Below, one piece after another: positions 21,821-33,070 of a stretch of DNA of 64,000 nucleotides. The notes beneath the pieces are model-generated. The model was given only the letters and a program-made list of their open reading frames with translations, was not told the origin of the DNA and made no database searches. Position 1 is the first letter of the stretch, and each line of letters starts with the position of its first letter. Origin of the DNA: Ditylenchus dipsaci (lineage: Eukaryota > Nematoda > Chromadorea > Rhabditida > Anguinidae). A program made the position numbers and the translations under genes. Location of the stretch: positions 62,001 to 126,000 of the forward strand of contig SADC01000943.1 of assembly GCA_004194705.1 (NCBI GenBank). The letters are read 5' to 3'.

Positions 21821-22213
21821 TTGGGTTGGTGCATAATTAACGTCGGTTTTTTTGTTGTGTTAATTTAGTGAACATCTGACATTTTAATTCATTCTTTTTT
21901 TGCTCACACATATTAAATAAATTTTTAAGATCCATGTCGAAAATTATTTGCACATTCGTCATATCCTGCTTTATCACTTTGAAAAAGGATGTTTTTAAGG
22001 TAACTCGTGAGCTCAACGATGTTTTTGGCGAAGGAACAATCAGTGAAAGACAGGCCCAGAGGTGGTTCAAGCGTTTTAAGTCAGGAGACATAAGCTTAGA
22101 AGACGAGGAAAGTCGGGGTCGTCCGTCGGATTTCATATAGGCGGACTTCTATTTGGGTTGTTGTTGAATAGTGTGCAAATGAAAAAACCGACTTTAATTA
22201 TGCACCAAGCCAA
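21821..22213 (+). mobile_element. Mariner element, internally deleted (393 bp)
   Basis: Flanked by TA. Ends TTGGGTTGGTGCATAATTAA and the complement of TTAATTATGCACCAAGCCAA, closely matching mariner terminal repeats. It keeps only the 5' part of a transposase (21934-22140) and joins straight to the 3' end. Confidence 0.9.
21934..22140 (+). pseudogene. Mariner transposase N-terminal fragment
   Basis: The frame reads VTRELNDVFGEGTISERQAQ, then RWFKRFKSGDISLEDEE and SRGRPSDFI-stop. This is the paired helix-turn-helix DNA-binding domain of mariner transposases (compare the WFKKFxxGDESLEDEERSGRPS signature). The DDD catalytic domain is absent, so no active enzyme can be made. The fragment could still bind mariner ends if expressed. 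Confidence 0.9.
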
Positions 22214-22539
22214 TATGAATTGAACCAGCTCTTTCTTGACATGACAATTAAGTATAATGGTCTTCTGAATCATTTTTTACAGTCAACCGTCGATATAACG
22301 TGGCTGCCCCGACACCTTTTTATCATTTTCCATAAGTCATACAATATTCAATATCTATTTCCTTGGTCTTACCAAAAAGCTATAATTTATTAATTAATAG
22401 CTTCATATAATCTCTATCAATTCCCCAACCTCTAAAGTACCACCCCATCCCTTAATTTTTTACACGGCTAGGTCGACTATCCTTTAATTTTTCCTAGTTA
22501 ATTTCCACGTTGAGCTGGCTCTATCCTGTTTCTGTCCAA

Positions 22540-22700
22540 ACTGTTACCGCCGAAAATTGTTATAGCCAAAACCGTTATAAATAAATTCATTAGTTTTCTA
22601 CGTACAGTTTTTCTAAGTAATTCCATGCATATTATCAATATTACTCCACTGGTCGAACAGCCACTTTACCTAGTTCAACTCAGTATTGAACGCTGATTCT
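22540..22700. repeat. Half copy of the foldback found at 52.8 kb
   Basis: TGTTACCGCCGAAAATTGTTATAGCCAAAACCGTT and TTTTTCTAAGTAATTCCATG correspond to the left arm of the element at 52790-53295. The right arm is missing. Confidence 0.55.
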
Positions 22701-23009
22701 GTTGTGGAGCGAGGAAAGGTATAAGGAAAACTTGGTCAAAAGGGGGGGGGCGGTGGTGAGGGATTAAGGCCAACCCTAATAGTTACAGCGATTATTATAA
22801 GGCCAGGTTTTGTTTTGGGGGTGGAGGGTATTCGCTACCAGCGACAACTTTTCTTTTGATCCCCCTGGGTTGATATGTATATTTTCTGGCGCTAACGCAG
22901 TGATCTAGATGAATTTTTTTTAACGATTTTTAATCAAAATATGCTTTTAGGATCGATTGTGAATAGAAGTGACAAGTAAATAAGTGACAAATAAACATTA
23001 AAAATTTAC

Positions 23010-26000
23010 CAGTGTTTTGAACAATTTGTTTTGTTTGTTGGTATTTTGAATTGATTATTTCAGAATTGCTCTTCAGAAAATCGAAAATAGATGCGAAGGG
23101 ATGGCTAGGGTCTGGTTGACTAGCAGCTTTATTCTGGTTTGGTTGAATATATCTGCCAGGGTTCTGATATTGGGATAAGTGAGCAGTATGACTTTGTCGA
23201 TGAGCTGGATCATTATCGGAAATGTAGTTAACCGAATGCTTTAAATTATTAGAAAAAGAGGAAACTGCTGCAGGATTCTCTGAAGTCTGAGCATTTTTTT
23301 CTTCTGGTAGTGGCCCAAAAAACATTTTATAGAATTCTTTAGGTGAAAAGTCTAGGTGCAAAGGATGTTTGTTGATCCAACTTCTTGAGTTGAAGCATGA
23401 TTTGGATTTTGTTGAAAGTCAAACTTTTCAATGTTTTGGTCAAATGGAGCAAGATTGTTAAGATTGCTATCAGGTGATTGATTTGATGAGGTGGAAGATT
23501 GTGTATAATTTTCTGTATTCATTGACTTTCCATTAACTATTAAAATAATGATATTTGAAAAGTATTCAAAGGACGGGTAAAGGCCATTTAGGTTTGTAAA
23601 AGTGGCTTCGGTGGCGCAGTGCCTAAGCGTCACCACGTGGAATCGAACCTGCGCATACTTTTATGACCATAAAACGCTTAAGCAACGCGCCACCGAGGCC
23701 ACTTTTTCAAACCTAAATGGCGGCGGACTGCCAAATGTGCTTAATTGAAATATTTGGATTTAATTGGGAACCCGAAATCATTAGAACTTTCAAAATTAAC
23801 TTTTTTTTATAAACACTCGATAAAATGCAATAAAAATGAATTGCCTTCTAGTTTCCGCCTCTACCCCTCTATGAGATACTGTCGTTCTAATGGAATAAAT
23901 ACGGAAGTTTAGAACGTGTTTTTGAGTCGTATTAAACAATTATTGGAGGAGGGCGTAAATACTAAAAAACGAAAAGTCTTTGTACCTGTTGTCAAATCTT
24001 AAAACTTGCCTTCCCAAGCGTAGTAAGTGTCGTGTTGAACTTAGAATTTCAAATTTTAAATTCAAATATTTTTTGTCTTGAGCGGAATTCGGAATTCGAC
24101 AGTGACTTTTTTATTTCGTGAGCAGATTTGCATGCAAATTGTCTGCGCTGAAAACGAATCCGATGTCAGAATTGAAGTTTTTTCAAGCGGAAATAAAGTT
24201 CTAGAAAAGTTGCGCTACAGCTTATATATTGATTTTGCATAATTTCTCGCAGTTTTATGGTAAACTATTGCTGTATTTAATGCCAAAACGACCACAAGAT
24301 TTCGTTCTTTCATTTTCTATTGATCATTTAGCTAGAAGTGATTTGTAGGCAGAGTTTTGGCCTTTTTAATTAAAAAAGGATATCCAGAAACTGGATCTTT
24401 GAGGGAAAATCGTAAATTCTCTGTGAAAAAATGATCACTCTGATGCAAATTTGGGCTCAATAGATAGCTCTGATCCAGCTTAATATTTTGAGTGGTTTTA
24501 CGCCTAGGTGAAATAGAAATTTTGGTGACTACCATAAAAATTTCTCAAAATTTTAGGTGGTTGAGGGTGACCAAAAATGGCCTACTTTCAAGAGGGATTT
24601 TCACCATTTCATACCAACTTTTTTTCAAAATTTTTTGCACCATCGCGTTGCCCATGAAATTCTGAGTCCAATGCGACACTTACTATGCTTGGAAAGGCGA
24701 GTGTTAAATGCATTTTTTATATATATCGGCTTAGGTACCGTTACCTTGGTGATTTAATAATGTAGTTGAATGATAAAAGTCGGAAACTGAAGATGAGGGT
24801 TGGATATGATCTGCTTTACTTTTATAGCCTTGTTGATAATCACTCAATGCAGGATCCAATTGCATCTAAAAACAAACTTTGCCTCTAGTCAAGAACGAGC
24901 GAGATTTCAAAAAGTTACATGGTCAGGAAGAGTTCATCAGAAGTAAGTTCTTGATTGGAAAACGCATGATTTGGGCTAGGTTCTACAGGAAATTGAGAAT
25001 AAGAAGCTGTTATCTAAGTTTTTTTCTCATTATCAGATAGTTGTAATTGTGTGTTTTGTGTCACAAATTTTAAATGGTCCCGTTGTTCCATTCCGAACTT
25101 TTTCCTGTGTGCTAATTATGGCATATGAATAATTTTCGGGCGGTTTCCTTGTAAGCTTCCAGTTAAAAAATTACATGGTCAGGAAACAGTTCGTCGAGAG
25201 TGTGCTAATTAAATGCGCAAGTTTGTACTCATTTAAAAGCCCTTTCAACGGCAAAGGACCCTTGATTTTTTTTAATTCAAGGTTTGCTGTGATAAATTAC
25301 AAATTTTGGCACTCTAGGTTAAAAGTTAGGGGTTTGTGGGAAAATTTCAGAAAACAAATTTGAATTAAAAACTATTGACGTCCCATTTCCTGGCGAGACC
25401 GCCGGGCTTATTAGTCTTCGCAGCCTGGATTGTTAGCTCTCTCATTCTGTTCGCATACACCAATTGAAGTTTTGGCTATACTACAGACAACCCTCGATTT
25501 AACGGCCCCTGGGAACCGGTCCGGGGTTAAATCGAGGGTTGACTGTATATAGAAGCACTTCACTGTGAAAAAGATATATTATTGAAAATGCACAGGGTTG
25601 ATTAAGGCAGTTGCCTCCTCGATGTTTTTTAAGCCTCCATATCTTATTTGTTTTGTTGGGAAAAGTATTAAACTTTCAAACAGTTAATCGACTTCGCTCT
25701 ACAAGATGACATACCCAGGGAGGAGGTGTGGGTTAGCCGGGGTATAGGCTTAGCCCCCCCCCGTCTGGTTTTTTTCAGCCTTATTCAGCTTTTTTTGCCC
25801 TTTCACCGTCAGGATTTTTAGCATATTTATTCCTCCACCCTCCCCCCCTCTTCCCTCTGTTAAAAAATCCTGGGTACGCCTTTGGCTGTACAAGATGGCA
25901 TATGAATAATTTTTGAATTCGCATTTACAGTTCGGGCGGTTTCCTTGTAAGCTTCCAGTTAAAAAATTACATGGTCAGGAAAGAGTTCGTCGAGAGTATA

Positions 26001-26075
26001 TTCTTGGTTAGAAAAAACACGAGGTTGGTGATTTTTGCTGAATTGTGTGTGAGTTTGAGAATGAGAAGGTATTAT
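23010..26075 (-). CDS. Gln/Asn/Ser-rich protein gene with duplicated exon, partial
   Basis: Minus-strand exons: Q1a 26075-25971 (HSQTHTQFSKNHQPRVFSNQ, then EYTLDELFPDH), Q1b 25013-24919 (a diverged duplicate of Q1a ending FSNQELTSDELF), Q2 24865-24745 (starts MQLDPALSDYQQGYK) and Q3 23536-23010. Q3 is long and low-complexity, with NTENYTQSSTSSNQSPDSNL and FSPKEFYKMFFGPLPEE. Splice sites are good and phases agree: Q1 to Q2 phase 0, Q2 to Q3 phase 1. Q3 has a one-base frame slip near 23370 and Q1b lacks one T in its end. A third partial Q1 copy lies at 25204-25175. Composition suggests a disordered nuclear or RNA-associated protein, but no domain was recognised. Confidence 0.55.
23582..23721. 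repeat. tRNA-derived foldback
   Basis: Ends GGCCATTTAGGTTTGTAAAAG and the complement of CTTTTTCAAACCTAAATGGC. Both arms look like tRNA genes: GGTGGCGCAGTGCCTAAGCG is an A-box-like block and, on the minus strand, CAGGTTCGATTCCACGTGG is a B-box. The same termini bound the element at 51170-51770. This is a foldback built from two inverted tRNA-like halves, not a functional tRNA. Confidence 0.65.
25118..25204. repeat. Duplicated segment around exon Q1 (copy A)
   Basis: The ~85-bp block CATATGAATAATTTT...GGGCGGTTTCCTTGTAAGC...ACATGGTCAGGAAACAGTTC recurs at 25908-26002. It includes the end and donor site of exon Q1 of the Gln-rich gene. Part of it (TTCGGGCCGTTTCCTTGTAAG) also occurs at 39048-39070. 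Confidence 0.75.
25484..25545. mobile_element. Minimal Tigger-type foldback, 62 bp
   Basis: CAGACAACCCTCGATTTAAC, a short GGCCCC/GGGGTT hinge and the complement ending GAGGGTTGACTG, with TA on both sides. It consists of little more than two terminal repeats back to back. Confidence 0.85.
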
Positions 26076-26439
26076 CTGAATAAATAAAATTTTGTAATAA
26101 AAAAGTAAATTTAAAAAAAAATAAAACTGCTAACCATTCGTTTGCCTCTGATAAGGTGATTACCTTAAAGTTTAATATTATTATATCTATTGCAAACGAA
26201 AACTCGCTTACAAGTACCTGATAATGTATTTAATAATTTGTCAATATTTTTAACGTTACAAAGACTTTTTTGAAGGAAGAGAATAAATAGCAATAGAACG
26301 AAAATCATACATCCATTTAGCATATTCTCTTATTCCGACTTGTGTTTTGTTAAAATACGTTTCAGCAAAAATACTAAATCTGATTATTCATATTAAATTT
26401 TAGCAATAAATAAATTTTTAGCATCAATATATAGAAAAC

Positions 26440-26892
26440 ACGGCGCTACTTGCATATACATCCCCCCCCCCAAATCAACTTTTTTTGAAGTGTTCCCAAC
26501 ACCCTATATCGACTCAAAATTTTTGAGTTCTGGTCAATAAAAATGGTCAATAAAATAAATAAAATCTGTCAATAAAATCTGGTCAATAAAAAATCGAGTT
26601 TCTGGACCACCAAAAAGTACCCATTTTGACCGTTTTCAAAGGGATTTAAGGCTGTATTAGGGTGGAAATAGACTAAAAAGGGGCCAATTTTGAACGGAAA
26701 GGAAGATGTTGAACATAGTTTTGTTGACTGGGGCCTACCGCATAAAGAAACTCTGGTATGCATACATTTTTATGCATCCAGAGTCATTTTCGAGTGATTC
26801 GTGCCTAAGGTATGTGGGTGTGCGCATCTCAACCCCAAGCCCCTGCGCCCCCGAAGGGGCGCCCCCGCAGAGGGCTATTGCAAAATCATACA
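26440..26892. repeat. Family R repeat
   Basis: The left end GGCGCTACTTGCATATACATC with a C9-10 run is followed by AACACCCTATATCGACTCAA, GATGTTGAACATAGTTTTG, CCTACCGCATAAA, CCAGAGTC and GTATGTGGGTGTGCGCATCTCAACCCCAAGCCCC. The same order of blocks occurs near 30.1-30.5, 49.9-50.6, 56.3-56.6, 58.1-58.6 and 60.7-61.0 kb. Family unknown. Confidence 0.7.
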
Positions 26893-27112
26893 TCCATAAG
26901 CCCCCTCGACTTTGAGGGTTTATATCTCAGCACAGAGTAAATATTTTGTAAAGCTGTTTTTGCGTTTTCTTAACTCCCACGAGCTCTACCGATTGCACTT
27001 TTATATTTTAGTTGAGCACTCGAAAATCTCGAGATCGACATAAATTTTTTCGGATTTTCCAGGGGTTGAAAAATAAACGGGCAAGCCCGTTTAATAGAGA
27101 TAATACGGTAGC
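26893..27112. mobile_element. Pogo-type MITE, left end lost
   Basis: The right end GCCCGTTTAATAGAGATAATACGG is intact and the core TTAACTCCCACGAGCTCTAC is present. The left terminus has been replaced at the junction with the preceding R repeat, leaving CATAAGCCCCCTCGACTTTG. Confidence 0.7.
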
Positions 27113-27719
27113 TAGTTTTGAAGTGAAATAAAGTTTCATCGGCATTGTATTTTTCACCGCTTTAAAGAATTGAAACAAAGATATACTAAAAAAGCAAAAA
27201 AGGGTAGCCATGGTGTGTCAAAAGTAGGGTCCTCGAAAAACACAAAATACCAAAAGTCATACAAAAATTTTATATGAATTAATTTAGATTTTGTATGACG
27301 TTTTCAAAAATACATACAAAATCTAAATTAACTGTATCTTTTATATCTTTTGAGCACCATAGTCAAAAGTCAAAAATCGAAAACTTGCTGTGGCGTTCTG
27401 TTTCGCTTAGAATTTGAACTTTTTCTCGTTTTTCTTAAAAATTTCCGTTTTTTTTTCAAATCATCGCATTTTTGAGTTATTCATCAGATCAAATTTGCAA
27501 TAGTTCAAATTAGATAACATGTCGAAAAATTTCCAAAATCGACCCTTAAATTTAGTTAGTTTGAGCCCTGGTGGGGTAGTATGTGGTTTCAAACCTGAAA
27601 TGTTTTTTTTGAATTTTTTTTATCATAATTTTTGTCTCGATCAGTGGTGTTCCGGCGTCGATGTGGGCACCAGCGCCAACACGCCCGCAGCCCTCTTGCC
27701 ATTTTTCTGCCTTTTTCAA
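27113..27719. other. No gene seen
   Basis: AT-rich. 27240-27345 contains a weak inverted repeat of TTTTGTATGA / AAATCTAAATTAA. 27640-27780 is locally GC-richer without a convincing exon. Confidence 0.4.
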
Positions 27720-28110
27720 AAGGCCCCCGCTTCGAATCCTCCACCTAGAAAAATTGCCCCAGCGCCGATTGGATTGGGGGTAACATTTTGTAAATTTTTG
27801 TAAATCATGTTTAAACGACTCCTAAGTGATTTTTATGTGCTTAATACTATGAAAAAAGCTATTTATAATACTTTTTACATAAAAAATCGGTTTTTGAAAA
27901 AAAAATTTGCCCAATATTTGACTTTTTGCTTTGGGGACCAAGGCAAATCAAGCTTCTGGTCAAATTTTGGTCAAATTTTTTTTCCGAAAATTGGTTTTTT
28001 ATGTGGAAAAGTGTTAGAAAACAGCTTTTTTATCGTTTAAGCACAAAAAAATTACTTAGGAGTCATTTAAACATGATTTACAAAAATTTACAAAATGCGC
28101 CACCAATCTT
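27720..28110. repeat. Foldback
   Basis: AACATTTTGTAAATTTTTGTAAATCATGTTTAAACGACTCCTAAG is mirrored by CTTAGGAGTCATTTAAACATGATTTACAAAAATTTACAAAATG. The inner parts (ATAAAAAATCGGTTTTTGAA and TTTTCCGAAAATTGGTTTTT) also pair. Centre near 27940, around GGGGACCAAGGCAAATC. Confidence 0.8.
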
Positions 28111-28157
28111 TGGTATACATTGGTGAACGGCTAACGGCACTTTAAATCGATATTTTC

Positions 28158-28601
28158 GGGTTGGCCAGACTTGCGGACAATATTTTGCGGATTCGTGTTT
28201 CCGGACGTAATTATTGCGGACAAAGCTTTGCGGATGAGGTTTTTCGCCTCAACTTTTGTGGATCAAATCTTGCGGACGCAAGATTTGCGGACGAACATTT
28301 GCGGACGAAAACATGCGAAAAAGATTTGCGGACGAGAATTTGCGAGCTTCATATAAGCATCGCCTAAGTCACAGGTTCGACTAACTTTGTTTTTATGCTG
28401 TCATCCTCACTCCGGCTTGAGATATCTTCTTTTTTCTGCCAAACTTCGGTTTATCCGCAAAAGTCGGTCCGCAAAAGTCGGTCCGCAAATGTTCGTCCGC
28501 AAATGTTGCATCCGCAAAATTTTCTCAGCAAAGTCTCGTCCGCAAATTTTCGTCCGCAAATGTTGCGCCCGTAAAATCTTGTCCGCAAGTCTGACCAACC
28601 C
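28158..28601. mobile_element. hAT-like MITE, TTGCGGAC motif family
   Basis: A perfect 8-bp target duplication ATATTTTC (28150-28157 and 28602-28609) flanks ends GGGTTGGCCAGACTTGCGGA and the complement of TCCGCAAGTCTGACCAACCC. The left arm has about ten TTGCGGA(C) motifs and the right arm about ten inverted TCCGCAAA motifs. Near the centre is a tRNA-like B-box (CAGGTTCGACTAAC), similar to the one at 41735-41755. No coding capacity. Confidence 0.9.
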
Positions 28602-28609
28602 ATATTTTC

Positions 28610-29540
28610 AATAGATTTATGAAACGAACGATTACTTTGAAACGCCGATATCCGCCTGCAGCTTCTCGTAATGTCACAAACGGTATTTTCTTATGAAAGC
28701 AGTTAGAAAAAGGGATTTTTTAACTTTGCAGCTAAAGGCAACACTATTTTTTCCTGTTTACAATAAATAGAAAAACATATTTTGTGTCCATTAAAAAATT
28801 GATACAGAGAGTTTGCAAGGCTAGATTTTTTAGAATATGTATACGACATTAGCGCTGTTCTCTTTTTTTCTCGCAGTTCTCTAAAGCGAAAGACATCGAG
28901 CAAGCTGCTAGGTGCTGATGTAAATCGATTTTTGGGCGCATCCTGAGTCACTTTTGCGTGATTTGTGTGTGCCTCTCAACCCCTAGCATCCAAACCCTAG
29001 GACAAACCCTAGTTAGAGATACCCGCGAAATGAATCTGAGCAAGACTTTTTTAGAAACTTTTTGACATTTGGTCAACCATTTACTCTGACACCTGTTTCG
29101 TGTCCAGCATAGTCAGTTTGCATAAGACACTGATTAAAACTTCTGCCAAATTTTCAATCCCGCTCGAACAACAAACTCTGGAGCTTGGAAAAATTCAAAA
29201 AATTTAATGTTCGAATATCTTTTTTTTCTCGAGAGGTATTTATATTTTGGTAGTGTTTTCAAAATATCAAGAAGAAGTTTTTCAAGTGACTCAACAATCC
29301 TTAGTAGACAACAATCCTTAGTAGATGAAACAAATTGAAAAAGTCGTGGTACAAACCAGGCCTGCACTTGATTTTTAAAAACAATCAGAAGCAGAAACTA
29401 GGGTTGTGAAAAATGCTCGAGCATATTTATTTCGAGCATTTTCTCGAGCATTTGCATATTTTTTGAGCATATGCTAGCATATTGCTTATTTCAGATGGCC
29501 ATCAACTCAACTGTGGCTGTACAGTTAAACTGTACAATCA
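28610..29540. other. No gene seen
   Basis: AT-rich spacer. 29410-29480 has GAGCAT repeats. No exon with two splice sites was recognised. Confidence 0.4.
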
Positions 29541-29840
29541 AACTACCGTATTTATACTGATAGAAGAGCATGCTTTTCTATTTTTCAATCCCCTTGGATG
29601 GTGCTCTTCTATTAGAGACTGCTCTTCTATTTTTTGATATTAATTATACGGGAAAGTTTGTATGAAATCGTTTACACATAAAGGGTATCAAATACAAGAC
29701 AGCTCACAAAATAAGCCAGAAATTTCTTTATTTTTATTACAGTCAACTCTCTCTATAAATACCTGCAGGGGCCAACAGAGATAGGGGTATAGAGAGGGAT
29801 ACCTCATATGGAGAGTTTCTTATAAAGAGACCTTCATTTT
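29541..29840. mobile_element. Remnants of pogo-type and Tigger-type ends
   Basis: ACCGTATTTATACTGATAGAAG (29543) is a pogo-family left end, followed by repeated CTCTTCTATTAGAG blocks. ACAGTCAACTCTCTCTATAAAT (29740) is a Tigger-family left end with inner copies of TATAGAGAGGGATACCT. Neither has a matching partner end that I could find. Confidence 0.55.
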
Positions 29841-30049
29841 GGCAAGAATGTTGCTATGGGGCTACTATATGTACAATAAAATCAAACATTAATAAATGTA
29901 ATATCAATGGACAGCTAATCGCTACCAATTTCAAAAAATTATCTTCTTCCGCCAGACCTACTTCTTCAAATGAGTCTGCCAATTCCTTGCCCTCACGGCA
30001 CTGGAGCTGGGCAAAAATAGTCTCTAAATGCATTTTATGGTCAAGAGTA

Positions 30050-30525
30050 CTTCTCGGGATCATGTCTAAGGTAAGTGTGTGCGCGCATCTCTAACTCTCA
30101 AGCCCCTGCGCTCCCTTCGGGGCGCAGGGGGCTTGGTTGGTTGGGGTTGAGATGCGCACACCCACATACCTTAGACGCAAATCACTCGTAAGTGACTCTG
30201 GATGCATAAAAAATGTATGCATACCAGAGTTTATTTATGCGGTAGGCCCAGTCAACAAAACTATGTTCAACATCTTCCTTTTCAGACTAAATTGGCCCTT
30301 TTTGGTCCTTTCCCACCCTAATATGGCCCTAAATCCCTTCAAAATGGTCAAAATAGGTATATTTGGGTGGTCCCAAAACTGAATTTTTTATTGACTATAA
30401 CAAAAAATAATGCCTTTTTCGAGCTTCTGAGGCAATTTTAGGTCGATATAGAGTGTTTGGAAACACTTTAAAAAAAATTCATTTGGGGGGGGGGGGGGTG
30501 TTGGTGTATACTCCGGTAGCGCCGG
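30050..30525. repeat. Family R repeat with GC-rich hairpin core
   Basis: GATCATGTCTAAGGTAAGTGTGTGCGCGCATC, then the hairpin CCCCTGCGCTCCCTTCGGGGCGCAGGGG (30103-30130), then GATGCGCACACCCACATACCTTAGACG, GACTCTGGATGCATA and a G13 run near 30485. The two sides of the hairpin are diverged inverted copies of one another. Confidence 0.7.
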
Positions 30526-30529
30526 TTTT

Positions 30530-31255
30530 GGCATTTATTTATTGATTTTTTTTAATTTCTAGTTTTAAAATTTCTCTGACTCAATTTAAAAACGTCAAAA
30601 GTCTAGTAAAAACTGGTATGTGATTTTAGTGGTTAAAGCCCTTTTGGCTGTTCGGTATAATACAAGCTCGCTGAATACTAATAAATTGTTAAATAATGTT
30701 TGCCGTTAAGAGAAATGTGATTTTCAGGGTTATTTTAATGTTTAATTGTTCGACAATCTCAAAAATCGAAATCCAAAACATCGAACAAAAATTGCATCGA
30801 AAAATAATCGCACAGGGGGATTATTAGAGGGATTATCATGCAAAATTCTACATCTGCATTTTCTACAAAAAAGTAAAGCGGCTTTTTTACAATTTTTGCA
30901 ACCACAAGAAAAATTCAGAAGTTGAAGATTTTGTATTATTGTTTACTTTTTGTCATGTTTGTTGTTTTGCTTGAATTTTTTTGCTTAGTCATAATATGTA
31001 AACAATTGTTATTTATTCATTTTTAAAACTTTATGAAAAAACCTTACATGAAATAATTGGGTTGGCAGTAAATTTTAAGAATTTTGAAATGCTAATAAAG
31101 ATGAATGACCTAGGATTTGTTAGCTGCACGGAACCATGTATAGACAATATATATACAATAAATACAACAATGACTAATCGATAAGCTGAAAGTAGTGAAA
31201 ACAATTGAGGTATTACATAGTGAAGAGGTACAATTTCGTTAGTACTTATTTACAA
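30530..31255. other. No gene seen
   Basis: AT-rich 3' flank of the ANKLE1-like gene. It contains a degenerate pogo-like block (TCGCACAGGGGGATTATTAGAGG, near 30808) and nothing else recognised. Confidence 0.4.
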
Positions 31256-32632
31256 TTAACTAGCATTTGTTGACGCCAAGCTATTTTGAACAACTTGCTG
31301 CTGAGAATCTCGCTGAGACTCCTCTTCAAGTCTTTGCTTCTCTCGGAATCTCACTTTACTTCTGGGAACAGGAGGAAAAAGAAAGGCAGTTTTTGTGAAT
31401 AAAGTGTGAGCATCTAGCAAAAGCAATGCTCCAAACTCAGCAATTTCATCATTAGTTGGTTTTGGATCAATTTCTAGAGTTTGAAATCGGGACAAGTGTC
31501 CTCTCATCTTGTTTTGTCAAGTTTCGAAGACCTGAAAAAAATTGTTTATAAAATTTCATCAGACCAAGTCAGGCTTAGTAACTTATATCGAATGGTATTT
31601 TTCTAATAAGAGCACCCTTGGAAACTGGCTCAAGGTACGCTTACATTAAAAGTACTCTTATATAATACGCCTTCAAATAAACTTTTTTGTTTTTCACTGA
31701 CTCATGGGGGGTGAGGGCTGTTTTTGTCCCATTGAACATCTTTTTCAAAATGACTGCGAATGACCACCAACTCACCCTGACTCAGAGCGAGACCCACCGA
31801 GTTAACTGTAGAATTTCTCGTATACTACTCAAAAAGTTCTACAGTTAATTCAGTGAGTCTCATTCTAATTCAGAATGAGTTGGTGGTCATTCGGAGTGGT
31901 TTGGAATAAAATAGTCGACGAAAGAAAAACACCCGTTACCCCAAAAATCAGTGAAAAACGACAAAGTTTATACGGAGGCGTATTATGTGTATATTTGACT
32001 GTATTTTTCTTACTCAACACTATGAAAATCTTAATTTTTTCAACTAACCGACAGCTTGGATCATAGCGGCTTCTAGAAGAAAGGCTACATCGTCATCAGC
32101 GTAGTCAAATAATGGAACGGTATGATTTCTCCGTCATTTTCCCAAATTTCCAGCAGACGGTTCACTTTCGGCTCTTTTCTAAGCAAAAAAAGTTTTTATT
32201 AAGTTAATAATTGAAAATATACATTGAAAACGTTACCCTATTTTTATTCGGACTATCGAAGCGGTCAGCATCCACCAAGTGCTGATCTGACCTGGACTTG
32301 GTGCCTTTGCCAATATAAATGATTGATGACAGGAAAGCTTCCAAAGAAAGATCTTCAATGTCGTACTTTTCAATTTCTTTAGGGTCGATCAAAAAGTAGA
32401 CATAACAGGCTTTTTCCTTGCTTAGCCTTTATGAGCGCTTCAATAACTTTTTTGATGTTCTTTGCTTTGAGTGTTGGACTGCCAGCAGGCTGATCTCCAT
32501 TTGGTAGCACTGCATGAAGAGCTGCACTATACTTTTCACCCTGCGACAGCTCTGGACTTTTTTCTTTGACAGTAGGTTCTGATATTTTGCGCACTGGAGC
32601 GTTTGGTACTTTTTTGGGCAATTTTGGCACAA
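31256..32632 (-). CDS. ANKLE1/LEM-3-like GIY-YIG endonuclease, C-terminal part
   Basis: Three minus-strand exons (32632-32237, 32178-32049, 31531-31256). Exon 1 contains AKNIKKVIEALIKAKQGKA, then CYVYFLIDPKEIEKYDIEDL and SIIYIGKGTKSRSDQHL, the YVY...YIGKG core of the GIY-YIG nuclease fold. Exon 2 gives NRLLEIWEND and DDDVAFLLEAAMIQAV. Exon 3 continues GLRNLTKQDERTLVP and ends in a basic Gln/Ser tail. The order matches the C-terminus of ANKLE1/LEM-3, which resolves chromatin bridges and acts on branched DNA. Ankyrin and LEM domains should lie upstream (above 32640) but were not found. Frame slips: an A5 run in AAGGAAAAAGCC (exon 1), the exon 1/2 join, AATGACGGAGAAATC (exon 2) and the CCC of GTCCCGATT (exon 3). 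These are more likely consensus errors than true breaks. Confidence 0.75.
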
Positions 32633-33007
32633 GATGGATTGTCTTGCTTGCAGACGTTCAATAAGGCTTAAAATAAATAAGATTATATATGAACGGTTGG
32701 AATTAACTTTCGTTCTTCGTGGTTTCGGATGCGAGAAAGGATTTCACATTTATGATTCTGATTTGAGGAGGGAGGTTGAAAAAAAGGAAGAAAAGAGGCG
32801 GGTAGTAAAGAGAAACAAAACAGATAAATTTCAGACGAGAAAAAAAATTATACAAAAAATGCTTGCATTGGGGCGGAGGGGGGATGGGTGGGACTCACTT
32901 TTCTAATGCATGGAGGAAAGCTCGAATAGGAATAGCAAGTTTTTTTATGCTGGGGTAGAGGTATAAAGAAGGAGGACGTGGCTAACGCTAGTTGGCGACA
33001 GTAATGC

Positions 33008-33070
33008 GCGTAGCTCCGCTTTGGCTCCGAGCGCTCCTGCTCCGAGACAAGAGCCAGAGCAGGAGCCTAA
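33008..33070. repeat. GCTCC motif cluster
   Basis: Repeated GCTCC/GGAGC motifs (TAGCTCCGCTTTGGCTCCGA, GCTCCTGCTCCGAG, GAGCCAGAGCAGGAGCC), probably part of another short-motif MITE whose limits I could not define. Confidence 0.45.

Noticed and set aside
23600..23703. Candidate tRNA genes in both orientations
   Set aside because: A- and B-box-like sequences are present but acceptor stems do not close and the two units form one inverted repeat with mobile-looking ends. Called a tRNA-derived foldback instead.
28158..28601. Possible CRISPR-like array of TTGCGGAC repeats
   Set aside because: Repeats are 8 bp, irregularly spaced and inverted between halves, and an 8-bp target duplication flanks the whole. 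It is a hAT-like MITE in a eukaryotic genome.
32634..32906. 90-codon plus-strand frame, Lys/Arg-rich
   Set aside because: No splice or start context, low-complexity composition, and it overlaps the presumed upstream part of the ANKLE1-like gene on the other strand.
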